A DNA stretch of 64,000 nucleotides. Origin: Paenibacillus protaetiae (GTDB taxonomy: Bacteria; Bacillota; Bacilli; Paenibacillales; Paenibacillaceae). The translations under genes were made by a program, and so were the position numbers. The stretch spans positions 744,001-808,000 of the forward strand of contig NZ_CP035492.1 in NCBI RefSeq assembly GCF_004135365.1, read 5' to 3'. Below the pieces are notes generated by a model, which worked only from the letters and a program-made list of their open reading frames with translations, searched no databases and was not told the origin of the DNA. This document shows, one piece after another, positions 1 through 9,460 of this stretch. Position 1 is the stretch's first letter, and each line of letters opens with the position of its first letter.

Positions 1-1263
1 CCGCCTGAGCGTCACCCGGCGCATGCGAATCCCGCTCATTCTGCGTCTCCTGTACTGGAACGAAAACAAGCCAGCGCAGACACCGCTTCTCCGAAAGCGA
101 AAGGCTGGAAGCGGCCGACAACGATTGTTATCTCGACACTCGTTATATTGGCTTTAATCATTTGCGGCTTTATATGGCTGCTTGGCAAACTTGACACGCC
201 TGAAGTGGACGTGCCAAATGTCATTGGCCAGACGGAAGAAGCGGCAAGGCAGATGATTGAAGAGAAAGGCTTGAAAGTTGAGGAGCCTGTCCAGCATGAA
301 TATAACGATGAGATAGCTAAAGGTATCGTCTTTGACCAGAATAAGCAGCATATGACGACCAAGCAAGGTTCCAGCATTGCTCTAAAGGTCAGTGACGGGC
401 CGCAGCCTGAATTGTTAAGCGATTATCGCGGACAGCAGATCAAATCGGTCAAAGATGCGCTAATCGCGTTAGGCGTTGATGCCAATAGCATCCAAGTGAC
501 CGAACAATACAGCGATGATCAGGATCCGGGAGTTGTCCTGGAGCAGACGCCGGCGCCGCAGTCGGAATTTGTGCCGGAAGAAGCGACTTTTACTTTTGTG
601 GTCAGCAAAGGCAAAGAAACGTTCAACATGCCTAAACTTGTCGGCAAGTCGCTTGCGGATGCGAAGAAGATGATCGCGGATGCCGGATTAAAGCTTTCCG
701 ACGATGATATTTTATATGAAAGCAGTTATGAGTATGCCAAAGACCAAGTTATTGACCAGTCTCCGTACGCGGCGGGCGAAGCGGTATCCAAAGGCGCAAG
801 CATCTCGCTTCGCGTAAGCTCGGGCGCACCGGCAGATGCTAAGCAATATCAGTTTAACGTGGACATTTCGCCGGCCCAGGAAGGCAAAAAAAGCGAAGTG
901 CTGCTTATTTACAGCGATGCCCGCGGCCAAAATGTAGAAGAGAAGCATACGATTACGAAACGCCAAGTGTTCCCGGTAACGGTCATTTTGTCGCCGAACA
1001 CGGAAGCGACGCTTATGGTCATGAGGGATGACCAGTTTATCGATACGGTATCGATCAGCTACGACGATATTGTGAATGGGGAAACGTCATCCGTCGTCGC
1101 GGTGCCGGCCGATAATAAACCGGCGGACAGCCAGCCGAGCCCGGACCAGTCGCCGGATAATCCGGCAAGCCCGGATAATGGCAGCGGCACGGACGCCGGA
1201 CATAACGGCAATAATGGAAACGGCGACGGCAAGAATCACGGCGGCAATGAAGGAAATAACTAA
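1..1263 (+). CDS. prkC: PASTA-domain Ser/Thr kinase PrkC, C-terminal part (5' truncated by window edge)
   Basis: The frame is open from base 1, so only the C-terminal half of a membrane Ser/Thr kinase is present; the kinase domain lies upstream of the window. A basic, Ala/Pro-rich juxtamembrane stretch is followed by a transmembrane helix at about codons 41-62 (ending GFIWLLGKL). Three PASTA repeats follow at about codons 67-132, 133-200 and 203-270, for example VDVPNVIGQTEEAARQMI and FNMPKLVGKSLADAKKMI. Next come a beta-rich segment and a low-complexity Pro/Ser/Asp then Gly/Asn tail. PASTA domains bind muropeptides outside the cell; in Bacillus PrkC signals spore germination and wall status. 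The partner phosphatase PrpC normally sits just upstream, and rsgA follows within 13 bp, as in B. subtilis. Confidence 0.93.
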   Translation, partial: PPERHPAHANPAHSASPVLERKQASADTASPKAKGWKRPTTIVISTLVILALIICGFIWLLGKLDTPEVDVPNVIGQTEEAARQMIEEKGLKVEEPVQHEYNDEIAKGIVFDQNKQHMTTKQGSSIALKVSDGPQPELLSDYRGQQIKSVKDALIALGVDANSIQVTEQYSDDQDPGVVLEQTPAPQSEFVPEEATFTFVVSKGKETFNMPKLVGKSLADAKKMIADAGLKLSDDDILYESSYEYAKDQVIDQSPYAAGEAVSKGASISLRVSSGAPADAKQYQFNVDISPAQEGKKSEVLLIYSDARGQNVEEKHTITKRQVFPVTVILSPNTEATLMVMRDDQFIDTVSISYDDIVNGETSSVVAVPADNKPADSQPSPDQSPDNPASPDNGSGTDAGHNGNNGNGDGKNHGGNEGNN

Positions 1264-1276
1264 CAAGGGGATCGAC

Positions 1277-2200
1277 ATGGCTGAACAGCAGCTCAAAGGA
1301 CGGATTGTAAAGGCGTTAAGCGGATACTATTATGTGCGGCCGGATGAAATCACGAGCGCTGGCCACGATATTCAATGCCGGGCGAGAGGCGTGTTCAAAA
1401 AACGCGGCCTCTCGCCGCTTGTCGGCGATCATGTAATCTACAGCCTCACCGAAAACGGGGAAGGCGTAGTAGACGAACTGCTTCCGAGAAGAACGGAGCT
1501 CGTTCGTCCGCCGGTTGCGAATGTGGACTTGGCCGTCCTCGTCTTCTCGGTGACAGAACCGGCGCTTAATTTGCAGCTGCTTGACAAATTTCTCGTCCAT
1601 ATTGAACATGCCGAGATCCGCCCGGTTTTATGTTTAAGCAAAAGCGATCTGGAGCACGAAGGATCGCAGTCGATTGAAGCTAAAGCTGCAGCGGACAAAG
1701 TAAGAGAGCTGTATACCTCGATCGGCTACGAAGTGCTTGGCACCAGCTCCCGGCACAGCGAAGGCATTGACCAGCTGCTGAGCAGGCTTCAAGGGCATGT
1801 AGCTGTATTTGCCGGCCAGTCGGGCGTCGGCAAATCCTCGCTGTTAAACGCCATTGTGCCGGGTCTTGCGCTTGAAACCAATGTAATCAGCAACAAGCTC
1901 GGGCGCGGGAAGCATACGACCCGCCATGTAGAGCTGATAGACGTAGGCGGTGCATACGTTGCGGATACGCCAGGCTTCAGCCAGCTGGACTTTCAAGAGC
2001 TGGGCATCGAGGATCTTGGTTATGGATTTATAGAAATGAGGGAGCTCGCTCCCAAATGCAAGTTCAGGGGCTGCACGCATGTGCATGAGCCGGGCTGCGC
2101 TGTGCTGGAAGGGATAGAGAAAGGCACAGTGGCGAAAAGCCGCCATAGCCATTATTTGCAGTTCCTTGAAGAAATGAAGGAAAAAAAGCGGAGGTACTGA
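1277..2200 (+). CDS. rsgA: Ribosome small subunit-dependent GTPase RsgA
   Basis: This is a circularly permuted GTPase that checks late 30S subunit assembly. The ATG at 1277 was chosen because AAGGGG lies 6 bases upstream and the protein then begins [20 protein letters not shown], the usual N-terminal OB-fold. The permuted motifs are visible: LSKSDL (G4), [12 protein letters not shown] (G1, P-loop) and DTPGF (G3). A C-terminal zinc site shows [16 protein letters not shown]. At 307 residues the length fits the family. The gene lies 13 bp after prkC and 5 bp before rpe, in the standard prkC-rsgA-rpe order. Confidence 0.97.
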   Translation: MAEQQLKGRIVKALSGYYYVRPDEITSAGHDIQCRARGVFKKRGLSPLVGDHVIYSLTENGEGVVDELLPRRTELVRPPVANVDLAVLVFSVTEPALNLQLLDKFLVHIEHAEIRPVLCLSKSDLEHEGSQSIEAKAAADKVRELYTSIGYEVLGTSSRHSEGIDQLLSRLQGHVAVFAGQSGVGKSSLLNAIVPGLALETNVISNKLGRGKHTTRHVELIDVGGAYVADTPGFSQLDFQELGIEDLGYGFIEMRELAPKCKFRGCTHVHEPGCAVLEGIEKGTVAKSRHSHYLQFLEEMKEKKRRY

Positions 2201-2205
2201 CACAT

Positions 2206-2850
2206 ATGACAATTATAGCTCCTTCCATTTTATCAGCCGATTTTGCCCGTCTGGGCGCAGAAGTGACGGCAGCGGAACAAGCCGGCGCAGATTGGATCCA
2301 TATCGACGTCATGGATGGCCATTTTGTTCCGAACTTGACATTTGGCCCGCCGGTCATTAAAGCAATCCGCTCTGCAACCAAACTTCCGTTTGACGTACAT
2401 TTGATGATTGAACGCCCGGAACTTTCGATTGCCGATTATGTTAAAGCAGGAGCTGACCGGATTACGGTTCATGCGGAAGCAACGGTTCATCTGCACAGAA
2501 CGCTTCATCAAATTAAAGAATTTGGCTTGCCGGCAGGGGTTGCCATTAATCCGGCTACTCCGGTGTCCGTACTGGAGCCGGTTCTGGATGATGTGGATCT
2601 CATTCTGATTATGACCGTCAACCCGGGTTTTGGCGGGCAATCGTTTATCCCTTATTCGCTGGACAAGCTTCGCGAGCTTCGTGTTATGCTGCAGCGCCGC
2701 GGATTGCAAGACATGCTGGTGCAGGTCGATGGGGGTGTCAATACGGAAACAACCCGGGCTATTCAGGAAGCTGGCGCTAATGTGCTGGTTGCCGGCAGCG
2801 CGGTGTTTGATAAAGCGGACCGGAAGGCGGCAATCGCTGCACTTCGATAA
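2206..2850 (+). CDS. rpe: Ribulose-phosphate 3-epimerase
   Basis: This cytosolic enzyme interconverts ribulose-5-phosphate and xylulose-5-phosphate in the pentose phosphate pathway. The 214-residue TIM barrel starts [15 protein letters not shown]. It carries the metal and catalytic motif [18 protein letters not shown], the segment [19 protein letters not shown] and the C-terminal phosphate-binding VDGGVN and GSAVF. A GGAGG Shine-Dalgarno lies just upstream, overlapping the end of rsgA, so the two are probably translationally coupled. Nothing unusual was seen. Confidence 0.97.
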   Translation: MTIIAPSILSADFARLGAEVTAAEQAGADWIHIDVMDGHFVPNLTFGPPVIKAIRSATKLPFDVHLMIERPELSIADYVKAGADRITVHAEATVHLHRTLHQIKEFGLPAGVAINPATPVSVLEPVLDDVDLILIMTVNPGFGGQSFIPYSLDKLRELRVMLQRRGLQDMLVQVDGGVNTETTRAIQEAGANVLVAGSAVFDKADRKAAIAALR

Positions 2851-2864
2851 GAGGGGGCTTTCGG

Positions 2865-3161
2865 ATGGAAACGGAACTAGAGGAAATAAAGGTGAGCAAA
2901 TGGAGAACGGCGTCAGGGATACTGCTCTACAGCGTTGCTGCGGGGGTATTGCTGGCGATCTTCTCCATGATTCCAAACATGATCCGATTTGTGTTTTCGC
3001 TACTCGCACTTTATTTGGTTATACGTTTTTTTCGAAAGGTTGAATCGTGGAAAAGCCGGACCGTATTTATCGTTTTGGCACTTTTCTTTTATTTTCTGGC
3101 GGCGATTGTCGTAGCGATGGTCCGCTTTGTAAATTCGGGCGAAATTCCGGCGGCGCCTTAA
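2865..3161 (+). CDS. Small membrane protein of unknown function
   Basis: This 98-residue protein was not recognised as a named family. After a charged N-terminus (METELEEIKVSKWR) it has hydrophobic segments at about residues 17-45 and 65-90, separated by a short basic stretch (RFFRKVESWKSR), which predicts a small integral membrane protein with two or three helices. GAGGGGG precedes the ATG by 7 bases. In B. subtilis the position between rpe and spoVM is held by thiN (yloS), and no thiamine pyrophosphokinase is seen here. Being upstream of spoVM it may be expressed with the core operon. No function is inferred. Confidence 0.72.
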   Translation: METELEEIKVSKWRTASGILLYSVAAGVLLAIFSMIPNMIRFVFSLLALYLVIRFFRKVESWKSRTVFIVLALFFYFLAAIVVAMVRFVNSGEIPAAP

Positions 3162-3336
3162 CAGCTGCCGCTCCGGGGTGTTCCGGGTTGGAATAGTACG
3201 GCTTATCGCCGCATAGGATGGTTACATGAACGATGGTTCGTGTAACCTTTTTTTTATGCCGATGCAGCTGTCTGGCGGCCGGGTATATAGATGTGTAATG
3301 GACCATCAAGGTGAGCGAGTCTGAGGAGGGATGAAC

Positions 3337-3417
3337 ATGAAATTTTACACGATCAAGCTGCCAAAATTTCTGGGCGGATTTGTAAAGGCCATATTGAATA
3401 CCTTCCAAAAAAGCTGA
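3337..3417 (+). CDS. spoVM: Stage V sporulation protein M (26-residue spore coat anchor)
   Basis: This is a very small gene encoding MKFYTIKLPKFLGGFVKAIL and six further residues. It matches the amphipathic SpoVM peptide of Bacillus almost residue for residue in its first half (MKFYTIKLPKFLGG). SpoVM inserts into the convex forespore membrane and recruits SpoIVA to start coat assembly. GAGGAGGG ends 6 bases before the ATG at 3337; the ATG at 3331 is too close to it. The rpe-spoVM-rpmB order is conserved in Bacillales. A strong hairpin terminator follows 41 bases downstream. Confidence 0.93.
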   Translation: MKFYTIKLPKFLGGFVKAILNTFQKS

Positions 3418-3451
3418 AGCTGATACTGCCGCCTTCGATTGGTTTGTCTAT

Positions 3452-3486
3452 GAAAAAAAGCACCTGAGTAATCAGGTGCTTTTTGC
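3452..3486. terminator. Bidirectional intrinsic terminator between spoVM and rpmB
   Basis: A perfect 9-bp stem (AGCACCTGA / TCAGGTGCT, 3459-3480) is flanked by A7 on the left and T5 on the right. It can therefore stop both the rightward spoVM transcript and the leftward rpmB transcript. Confidence 0.9.
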
Positions 3487-3508
3487 ATCGTTGTCGAACG
3501 TAATGTTC

Positions 3509-3697
3509 TTACACGCGTGTAACCTTGCCGGATTTCAGTGCGCGGGTGCTCACCCATACGCGTTTTGGTTTGCCGTCAACCAGAATGCGAACTTTCTGAA
3601 CGTTGGCGCCCCAAGTGCGGCGGTTTTTGTTGTTGGCGTGGGAAACATGGTTTCCTGTTCCAGGTCCTTTACCAGTGATAAAGCATTTGCGGGACAT
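3509..3697 (-). CDS. rpmB: 50S ribosomal protein L28
   Basis: This 62-residue ribosomal protein starts [20 protein letters not shown] and ends [13 protein letters not shown]. The family core [20 protein letters not shown] is present. The ATG at 3697 is preceded by GGAGGTG on the minus strand; a longer in-frame reading upstream lacks homology. Cys is seen only at position 5, so this is the zinc-free form of L28. It is transcribed leftward, opposite to its neighbours, as in B. subtilis, from its own promoter at 3796-3824. Confidence 0.97.
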   Translation of the reverse strand: MSRKCFITGKGPGTGNHVSHANNKNRRTWGANVQKVRILVDGKPKRVWVSTRALKSGKVTRV

Positions 3698-3795
3698 GAC
3701 TACACCTCCTTCAGGAATTGCATAAAGCAAAACCAACTTCGTAAGCAATTTTCAATAATAAAATTACTTCTTACCAATTAGAAACATACCCACTT

Positions 3796-3824
3796 ATCGT
3801 ATCACATATTCAAAAACTGTTCAA
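3796..3824 (-). promoter_or_regulatory. SigA-type promoter for rpmB
   Basis: On the minus strand TTGAAC (3824-3819) and TACGAT (3801-3796) are separated by 17 bp, about 100 bases upstream of the L28 start. This is inferred from consensus match only. Confidence 0.6.
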
Positions 3825-3867
3825 CCTGTATATAGGGCTTTATCAAGGAATAAAACGCCGATTAGAC

Positions 3868-3896
3868 TTCAATAACAGTATCATTTATAGTACAAT
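3868..3896 (+). promoter_or_regulatory. Possible SigA-type promoter for asp23-fakA
   Basis: A good -10 (TACAAT, 3891-3896) lies 17 bp downstream of a weak -35 (TTCAAT, 3868-3873), 42 bases upstream of the asp23 start. The -35 is only a partial match. Confidence 0.45.
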
Positions 3897-3937
3897 AGTA
3901 CATAAGTCCATACTCATAAAGAGAAGGAGTGATTTCC

Positions 3938-4300
3938 ATGCCTCTGCAACTAAACAACGAATTGGGCCACATCTATATAACGGACGAAAGCATAGCTGTT
4001 ATTGCAGGCTCTGCAGCCATGGATTGTTATGGACTTGTCGGAATGGCATCGCGTAAACAACTGAAGGATGGAATTGCCGAATTGCTTGGCCGAGACAATC
4101 TGTCCCGTGGTGTTGAAGTCCGCCGGGAAAAGGACGGGCTTCTGCATATCGACTTGTACATAATCGTAAGTTACGGAACCAAAATTTCCGAGGTAGCGCA
4201 TAATATTCAATCGAAAGTGAAATACGTTCTGAATGAGGTTATCGGCCTGGAAGTTCACCAGGTTCACATATTTGTTCAAGACGTAAGGGTTACTACTTAG
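3938..4300 (+). CDS. Asp23/Gls24 family envelope stress protein (YloU-like)
   Basis: This 120-residue protein starts MPLQLNNELGHIYITDESIAV and contains the Asp23 core, in which GLVGMASR is followed by a beta strand with HIDLYIIVSYGTKISEVA. It corresponds to YloU of Bacillus, the constant neighbour of the fatty-acid kinase gene. AAGGAG lies 8 bases before the ATG at 3938. The family is membrane-associated in some firmicutes through partner proteins, and its biochemical role is poorly defined. The 16-base gap to fakA indicates one operon. Confidence 0.92.
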   Translation: MPLQLNNELGHIYITDESIAVIAGSAAMDCYGLVGMASRKQLKDGIAELLGRDNLSRGVEVRREKDGLLHIDLYIIVSYGTKISEVAHNIQSKVKYVLNEVIGLEVHQVHIFVQDVRVTT

Positions 4301-4316
4301 GAAGGGGAATCATTAT

Positions 4317-6107
4317 TTGAGTAAGCGCTTCATAAACGGAAACGATTTTACAGCTATGGCTGCTCTTGGTGCGGACTACTTGCAGCGCAACGTGGAACGG
4401 GTGAATGCATTAAATGTGTTCCCGGTACCTGACGGTGATACAGGAACCAATATGAATTTGACGCTCCAGTCGGGTATGCGCGAGCTGCACGCTAAACCAT
4501 CCGCCCATTTGGGTAAAGCCGCCGAAGCGCTTTCGAAAGGACTCCTGATGGGTGCCAGGGGCAATTCGGGCGTCATTTTGTCGCAAATTTTCCGCGGATT
4601 TTCCAAGTCGCTCCAATCGCTGGAGCAGGCGGATCCGGTACAATTTGCTGCAGCGATGCAAAGCGGCGTCGATACGGCTTATAAAGCGGTTGTAAAACCG
4701 ATTGAGGGCACGATTCTAACCGTTGCGCGCGAAGCGGCCAAACATGCGGTTCAATACGCGAGGAGAGCAGCCGATCTGAACGATTTGATGCAAGAAGTAT
4801 ACGCTAAAGCGCATGAGACGCTTCAGCGTACGCCAGATATGCTGCCTGTACTGAAGCAGGTTGGCGTTGTCGACTCCGGCGGCCAAGGCTTGCTGCTTAT
4901 CTATGAAGGGTTTATGCACTGGCTGGCTGGCTCTGCGGTTTCAGCATCTGCAGGAGCGGAAGCTGCCGCGCCGGCAGCAGTGCTGAAAGGATCTGCCCCT
5001 GCGGCTGCCGTTATCCGCAAGCAAGCACCGGCATCTGCGCAATCCCGTTTGTCAACGGAAGCGATTGAGTTTCTTTACGATATGGAATTTTTTATTAACC
5101 GCACACTTGGCGGAAGTTCCGCTTCCTTTTTTAATGAATCCGCTTTCAGGAATGAGCTGGCAAAAGACGGCGATTCGATTATCGTCATTTCCGACGAGGA
5201 TACGGTCAAAGTGCATGTTCACTCCCGCAAACCGGGCGATGTATTGAACTTGGCTCTGCAATACGGCGAATTGATGGATATCCGTATTTTGAATATGCGG
5301 GAACAGCACCGTGATCTGCTTGCTGCAGAACAGTCCGGCGAACACGAAAGCATCGAAGGGCCGTATGAGCTGCCTCATGAAGAATTTTCCCCGGCTGAGC
5401 TGCTGGCAGGTTCCGTTCAGGCGGTGCCTCCCGGCCAGGTTCACGAGTGGGCGCCGTTTGGCCTTATTGCGGTTGCGATGGGCGAAGGGCTGAGAACGAT
5501 CTTTTTGGGTAATGGGGCAGACATTGTGTTGTCAGGCGGACAAACGATGAACCCAAGCGCCGAAGATTTCGTAAACGCTATTGAAGCTTTGCCGGCAGAG
5601 CATGTATTTATCCTTCCAAACAATGGGAACATTGTGCTGGCCGCTGAACAAGCAGCTTCCTTGTGTGAACGGAAAGTGACGGTTATCCCGACCAAAACGA
5701 TTCCGCAAGGACTGGCAGCGCTGCTTGCGTTCCAAGAGGAACAACCGGCAGAGCGCAACGAAGAATTCATGATTAACGCAGCGAAGCAGGTGATATCCGG
5801 CCAAGTTACGCATGCGGTAAGAGATACGTCCATTGATGGCATCGATGTAAAAGAAGGCGACTACATCGCGATTTGCGAGAAAAAAATCGTCGCTTCGGAG
5901 AAGCAGCTGCTGGCAGCCTGCCAGACGCTGATTCGAAGCATGATGGAAGGCGGCGGCGATCTGCTGACGGTACTGACGGGCGAAGATGCCGGCGAAGCAG
6001 ATACGAAAGAGCTGGCACAGTGGCTGGGAGATGTGTATCCGGAGCTGGAAATCGAGGTCATTAACGGCGGTCAGCCGCTGTATCCTTACTTGTTTGCGAT
6101 TGAATAA
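4317..6107 (+). CDS. fakA: Fatty acid kinase ATP-binding subunit FakA (DhaL domain, YloV family)
   Basis: This 596-residue protein phosphorylates fatty acids bound to a FakB (DegV-type) partner. The N-terminal DhaL-like kinase domain has the ATP/Mg motifs NVFPVPDGDTGTNM and GARGNSGVILSQIFRG (about residues 37-90) and DSGGQG near residue 183. A DUF1949-like middle region and a C-terminal domain ending YPYLFAIE follow. A low-complexity Ala/Pro linker at about residues 205-245 makes it longer than B. subtilis YloV. The start is TTG at 4317 with AGGAAGGGG upstream. A degV gene follows 24 bases later, giving a complete FakA-FakB pair. Confidence 0.93.
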   Translation: MSKRFINGNDFTAMAALGADYLQRNVERVNALNVFPVPDGDTGTNMNLTLQSGMRELHAKPSAHLGKAAEALSKGLLMGARGNSGVILSQIFRGFSKSLQSLEQADPVQFAAAMQSGVDTAYKAVVKPIEGTILTVAREAAKHAVQYARRAADLNDLMQEVYAKAHETLQRTPDMLPVLKQVGVVDSGGQGLLLIYEGFMHWLAGSAVSASAGAEAAAPAAVLKGSAPAAAVIRKQAPASAQSRLSTEAIEFLYDMEFFINRTLGGSSASFFNESAFRNELAKDGDSIIVISDEDTVKVHVHSRKPGDVLNLALQYGELMDIRILNMREQHRDLLAAEQSGEHESIEGPYELPHEEFSPAELLAGSVQAVPPGQVHEWAPFGLIAVAMGEGLRTIFLGNGADIVLSGGQTMNPSAEDFVNAIEALPAEHVFILPNNGNIVLAAEQAASLCERKVTVIPTKTIPQGLAALLAFQEEQPAERNEEFMINAAKQVISGQVTHAVRDTSIDGIDVKEGDYIAICEKKIVASEKQLLAACQTLIRSMMEGGGDLLTVLTGEDAGEADTKELAQWLGDVYPELEIEVINGGQPLYPYLFAIE

Positions 6108-6131
6108 CGATTGTGGTTGGAGAGTGATAGG

Positions 6132-6995
6132 ATGGGCAAGATCATTATAATGACGGACAGTACGTCCGATATCCCGCAGGAGGTTCGTGAACGGCTTCAA
6201 ATTGAGATGATTCCGTTAAAAATCGAAATTGACGGCGTTACGTATTTGGATAATGTAACGCTGGATCCGGACTCGTTTTATGAAAAGCTGGCAGCCGCAT
6301 CTGCTTTGCCCAAAACATCGCAGCCGTCGCCTACCGAGTTCGTGGAAGCGTTCCAGCGCATTTTGCAGCAGGAACCGGATGCTTCCATCATTTCTTTTCA
6401 TCTGTCCTCCGAGTTTAGCGGAACGTATCAATCGGCGCTTATTGCGTATTCGATGCTGGAGGAGCAGGCGGATATTACGATTATCGACTCCAAATCGGCA
6501 TCATACGGTTTCGGGGCGCGGGTAGTCAAAGCAGCGGAAATGGCGCTGGAAGGCGAATCCAAAGAGGCGATTTTGGAAGAAGTGAGCCGCCTTGAGAAAG
6601 AAACCGAAGTGTTTTTTCTAGTCGATACGCTTGAATATTTGCAAAAAGGGGGCAGAATCGGCCGGGCATCCGCAATTATTGGCACGTTGTTAAATATTAA
6701 GCCGATCCTGTCGATTGACAAAGACGGTTTTGTCACATCTGTCGATAAAGTACGCGGCACCAAAAAAGCAATGAACCGCATTATTGAACTGCTGCATCAA
6801 AAGTTTGATCCGCAGGAGCCGGTTGCTATTATTATGGCTTGGGCCGGCCGCAAAGATGCCGCGATGGATCTGCACGAGCTTGTGAAAAACAGCTTCAACG
6901 TGCAGAAAACGGATTTTACTACGATTGGCCCGGTTATCGGTAATCATGCCGGACCTGGGACATCGGCCGTTTTTATGTATAAATTGAAGGGTTGA
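6132..6995 (+). CDS. DegV family protein (FakB-type fatty-acid-binding partner)
   Basis: This 287-residue protein starts MGKIIIMTDSTSDIP, the hallmark DegV N-terminus. It also has the TSQPSPTEF loop, SSEFSGTYQSA and the glycine-rich C-terminal IGNHAGPGTSAVF. In characterised members these residues coordinate the fatty-acid carboxylate. The start at 6132 has GGAG 9 bases upstream, and the earlier in-frame ATG at 6111 gives no extra homology. Its position directly after fakA suggests it supplies the lipid for FakA. This partner assignment is inferred from context. Confidence 0.92.
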   Translation: MGKIIIMTDSTSDIPQEVRERLQIEMIPLKIEIDGVTYLDNVTLDPDSFYEKLAAASALPKTSQPSPTEFVEAFQRILQQEPDASIISFHLSSEFSGTYQSALIAYSMLEEQADITIIDSKSASYGFGARVVKAAEMALEGESKEAILEEVSRLEKETEVFFLVDTLEYLQKGGRIGRASAIIGTLLNIKPILSIDKDGFVTSVDKVRGTKKAMNRIIELLHQKFDPQEPVAIIMAWAGRKDAAMDLHELVKNSFNVQKTDFTTIGPVIGNHAGPGTSAVFMYKLKG

Positions 6996-7002
6996 TTGTA
7001 AC

Positions 7003-9060
7003 ATGAATATGCTGGATCAATTAACGGTCCGGCAAGTGAAAGGCGTGAGCGCTTCGAAGGAAGAAGAGCTTCACGCCTTTGGCATACATACCGTGGCCGA
7101 CTTGCTGGACTACTTTCCTTTTCGGTATGAAGATTACCGCCTGCGCAGCTTAACGGAGATTAAAGACGGGGAGAAAGCGACGGTAGCGGGAGTAATCCGC
7201 GGCAACCCCATGCTTCAGCGGTATGGTAAAAATAAATCAAGATTAACAAGCAAAATCGAAGTGGACGGCATGCTGATCACAGCCGTATGGTTTAACCGCC
7301 CGTTTCTGAAAGACCAGCTTGTGCCGGGGCGGCCGATCAGATTAACCGGCAAATGGGAGCCTAACCGGCTGCAGTTAACGGTTTCGGAGTCGGAATTTGC
7401 GGATCAGGAATCCAAATCGGCCAAATCAGGCACCTTGCAGCCCGTCTATTCGGTTGGCGGCGCGATTACCCAGACCTGGCTGCGCAAAACAGTCCGCCAG
7501 GCGCTCGCACAATTTGGCTCGATGATTCAGGAAGTGCTGCCTGCTGAGCTGGTCGAAAGCAGACGGCTGGTTCCGCGGCGGGAAGCGGTAGAAGGAATTC
7601 ATTTGCCGGACGGAACAACGGTTGGCGCGGAAGCAAGACGGCGGCTTGTTTATGAAGAGCTGTTTCTGTTCCAGCTGAAGCTCCAGGCGTTCCGCTCTCT
7701 TAATCGCGATCGTGCCGACGGCATTATGCATAGTATCGAAGCAGAAACGATCCGGCGCTTTGCGGCCAGCCTCCCTTTTGAACTGACGGCGGCGCAGAAA
7801 AAAGTTGTAAACGAAATCGTTCACGACATGCGCCAGCCGTATGCGATGAACCGCCTGCTGCAGGGCGATGTCGGTTCAGGCAAAACCGTTGTTGCCGCTA
7901 TTGCCCTTATGGCCGCGGTCCGGAGCGGGCATCAAGGGGCGCTTATGGTGCCGACCGAAATATTGGCGGAGCAGCATGTCCGTTCCTTGCAGAAGCTGTT
8001 TGCGGGTGAAGGCTTCCAAGTGGCGCTGCTGACGGGCAGCCTGACGGAACGAAAACGGAGGGATGTGCTTGCCGGGCTGCAAATGGGCATGATTGATATT
8101 GTCGTCGGCACGCATGCGCTCATTCAGGAAGATGTCTTTTTTCGCAGCCTGGGGCTTGTGGTGACCGACGAACAGCACCGGTTTGGCGTCAATCAGCGCA
8201 GCATATTAAGGCGCAAAGGGATGAACCCCGATGTGCTGACGATGACGGCGACTCCGATTCCAAGAACGCTGGCGATTACTGCTTTTGGCGATATGGACGT
8301 CTCCACGCTGCGGGAGCGGCCGCATGGACGCAAGCCGATTAAAACCTATTGGGTGAAGCATTCAATGATGGACCGGGTATACGGTTTCATCCGGCGTGAA
8401 GTGAATGAAAGCCGGCAGGCGTATATTATTTGCCCGCTGATCGAAGAGTCGGACAAGCTTGATGTGCAAAATGCGATTGATGTGCATGTGCAGATCCAGC
8501 AGGCATTTCCCGATTTGCGCGTCGGGCTTCTGCACGGACGGATGTCCGCGGCGGAAAAAGATCAGGAAATGCACAAGTTTGGCGCTAACGAATCGCAGGT
8601 GCTTGTTGCGACAACAGTTGTCGAGGTTGGCGTAGACGTGCCTAACGCGACCCTAATCGTCATTATGGATGCAGAGCGGTTCGGGCTGTCGCAGCTGCAT
8701 CAGCTCCGGGGGCGCGTTGGACGCGGAGCCCATCAATCGTATTGCGTATTGGTTGCGGACCCGAAATCGGAAGTGGGCCGCGAACGGATGAATGTCATGA
8801 CGGAAACGGACGACGGTTTTGAAGTGGCTAGACGGGATTTGGATTTGCGCGGTCCGGGCGATTTTTTTGGCACGAAGCAAAGCGGCCTTCCGGATTTTAA
8901 GCTGGCGGATATGGTGGCCGATTACGGGGTGCTGGAGCAGGCGAGGGACGACGCGGCGGAGCTGACCGGCCGGGAAGATTTTTGGGTAAATCCGGCGTAT
9001 TCGGGCATCCGCGAAATTTTGAAGCAGGATCATATTTTTCAAGGCGAGCAGCTAGATTAG
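7003..9060 (+). CDS. recG: ATP-dependent DNA helicase RecG
   Basis: This 685-residue helicase remodels stalled replication forks and recombination intermediates. The N-terminal wedge (OB-fold) domain is followed by the helicase motifs: GDVGSGKT (Walker A, about residue 290), DEQHRFGVNQR (DExH box), TMTATPIPRT, TTVVEVGVDVPNA and QLRGRVGRG. Motif III and the RecG-specific C-terminus are intact. It begins 7 bases after degV and reads through in one frame. The following spoVIF-like gene is 67 bases away. Confidence 0.97.
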   Translation: MNMLDQLTVRQVKGVSASKEEELHAFGIHTVADLLDYFPFRYEDYRLRSLTEIKDGEKATVAGVIRGNPMLQRYGKNKSRLTSKIEVDGMLITAVWFNRPFLKDQLVPGRPIRLTGKWEPNRLQLTVSESEFADQESKSAKSGTLQPVYSVGGAITQTWLRKTVRQALAQFGSMIQEVLPAELVESRRLVPRREAVEGIHLPDGTTVGAEARRRLVYEELFLFQLKLQAFRSLNRDRADGIMHSIEAETIRRFAASLPFELTAAQKKVVNEIVHDMRQPYAMNRLLQGDVGSGKTVVAAIALMAAVRSGHQGALMVPTEILAEQHVRSLQKLFAGEGFQVALLTGSLTERKRRDVLAGLQMGMIDIVVGTHALIQEDVFFRSLGLVVTDEQHRFGVNQRSILRRKGMNPDVLTMTATPIPRTLAITAFGDMDVSTLRERPHGRKPIKTYWVKHSMMDRVYGFIRREVNESRQAYIICPLIEESDKLDVQNAIDVHVQIQQAFPDLRVGLLHGRMSAAEKDQEMHKFGANESQVLVATTVVEVGVDVPNATLIVIMDAERFGLSQLHQLRGRVGRGAHQSYCVLVADPKSEVGRERMNVMTETDDGFEVARRDLDLRGPGDFFGTKQSGLPDFKLADMVADYGVLEQARDDAAELTGREDFWVNPAYSGIREILKQDHIFQGEQLD

Positions 9061-9127
9061 TCAATATCATCATCCATCCGGCATATAGATAACCGATTAG
9101 CTTTGGCGGATGGAGGTGTACGGCGAA

Positions 9128-9415
9128 GTGAGCTATCAAAAATACGGCATTAAGCCGGAACTGGTTGAACGCGTCAAATTCAAGCTGAAAAATCCGGTCA
9201 TCAAGGACCGGATGCGAATGCTGATATCCAACGTAACGAAATACGACTTGCAGGACCGTGTGAAGGTGCGCAAGCTGGTAAAATCCGCTGCCCTGATCTT
9301 ACATGAAAATTTGACGGAGCTGCAGGAAGAACAGCTCGTCCATTTTATCGTATCGCTAAAGATTGATCCTAACAACACGTTCCACTTGCTTAAGCTGTGG
9401 AGCATGTTCCGCTGA
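9128..9415 (+). CDS. Stage VI sporulation protein F-like protein
   Basis: This 95-residue protein (VSYQKYGIKPELVERVKFKL..., ending LLKLWSMFR) resembles the SpoVIF family: helical, with the pattern KVRKLVKSAALILHENLT followed by a conserved C-terminal helix. In B. subtilis SpoVIF acts in mother-cell coat-gene expression late in sporulation. The GTG at 9128 was chosen because GGAGGTG ends 9 bases upstream. The family call is from pattern recognition and is less certain than its neighbours. A terminator overlaps the stop codon. Confidence 0.7.
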   Translation: MSYQKYGIKPELVERVKFKLKNPVIKDRMRMLISNVTKYDLQDRVKVRKLVKSAALILHENLTELQEEQLVHFIVSLKIDPNNTFHLLKLWSMFR

Positions 9416-9437
9416 CCTTAACCGGTCAGCTTTTTTT
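9411..9437 (+). terminator. Intrinsic terminator after the spoVIF-like gene
   Basis: The stem GCTGACC / GGTCAGC with a 6-base loop is followed by T7. The stem includes the stop codon of the preceding gene. Confidence 0.85.
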
Positions 9438-9460
9438 ATGGGCAGCGGCATAAGCATGCT

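Noticed and set aside
2233-3009. A 258-codon minus-strand frame over rpe
   Set aside because: It is antisense to a perfectly conserved rpe and has no recognisable features; it is a shadow.
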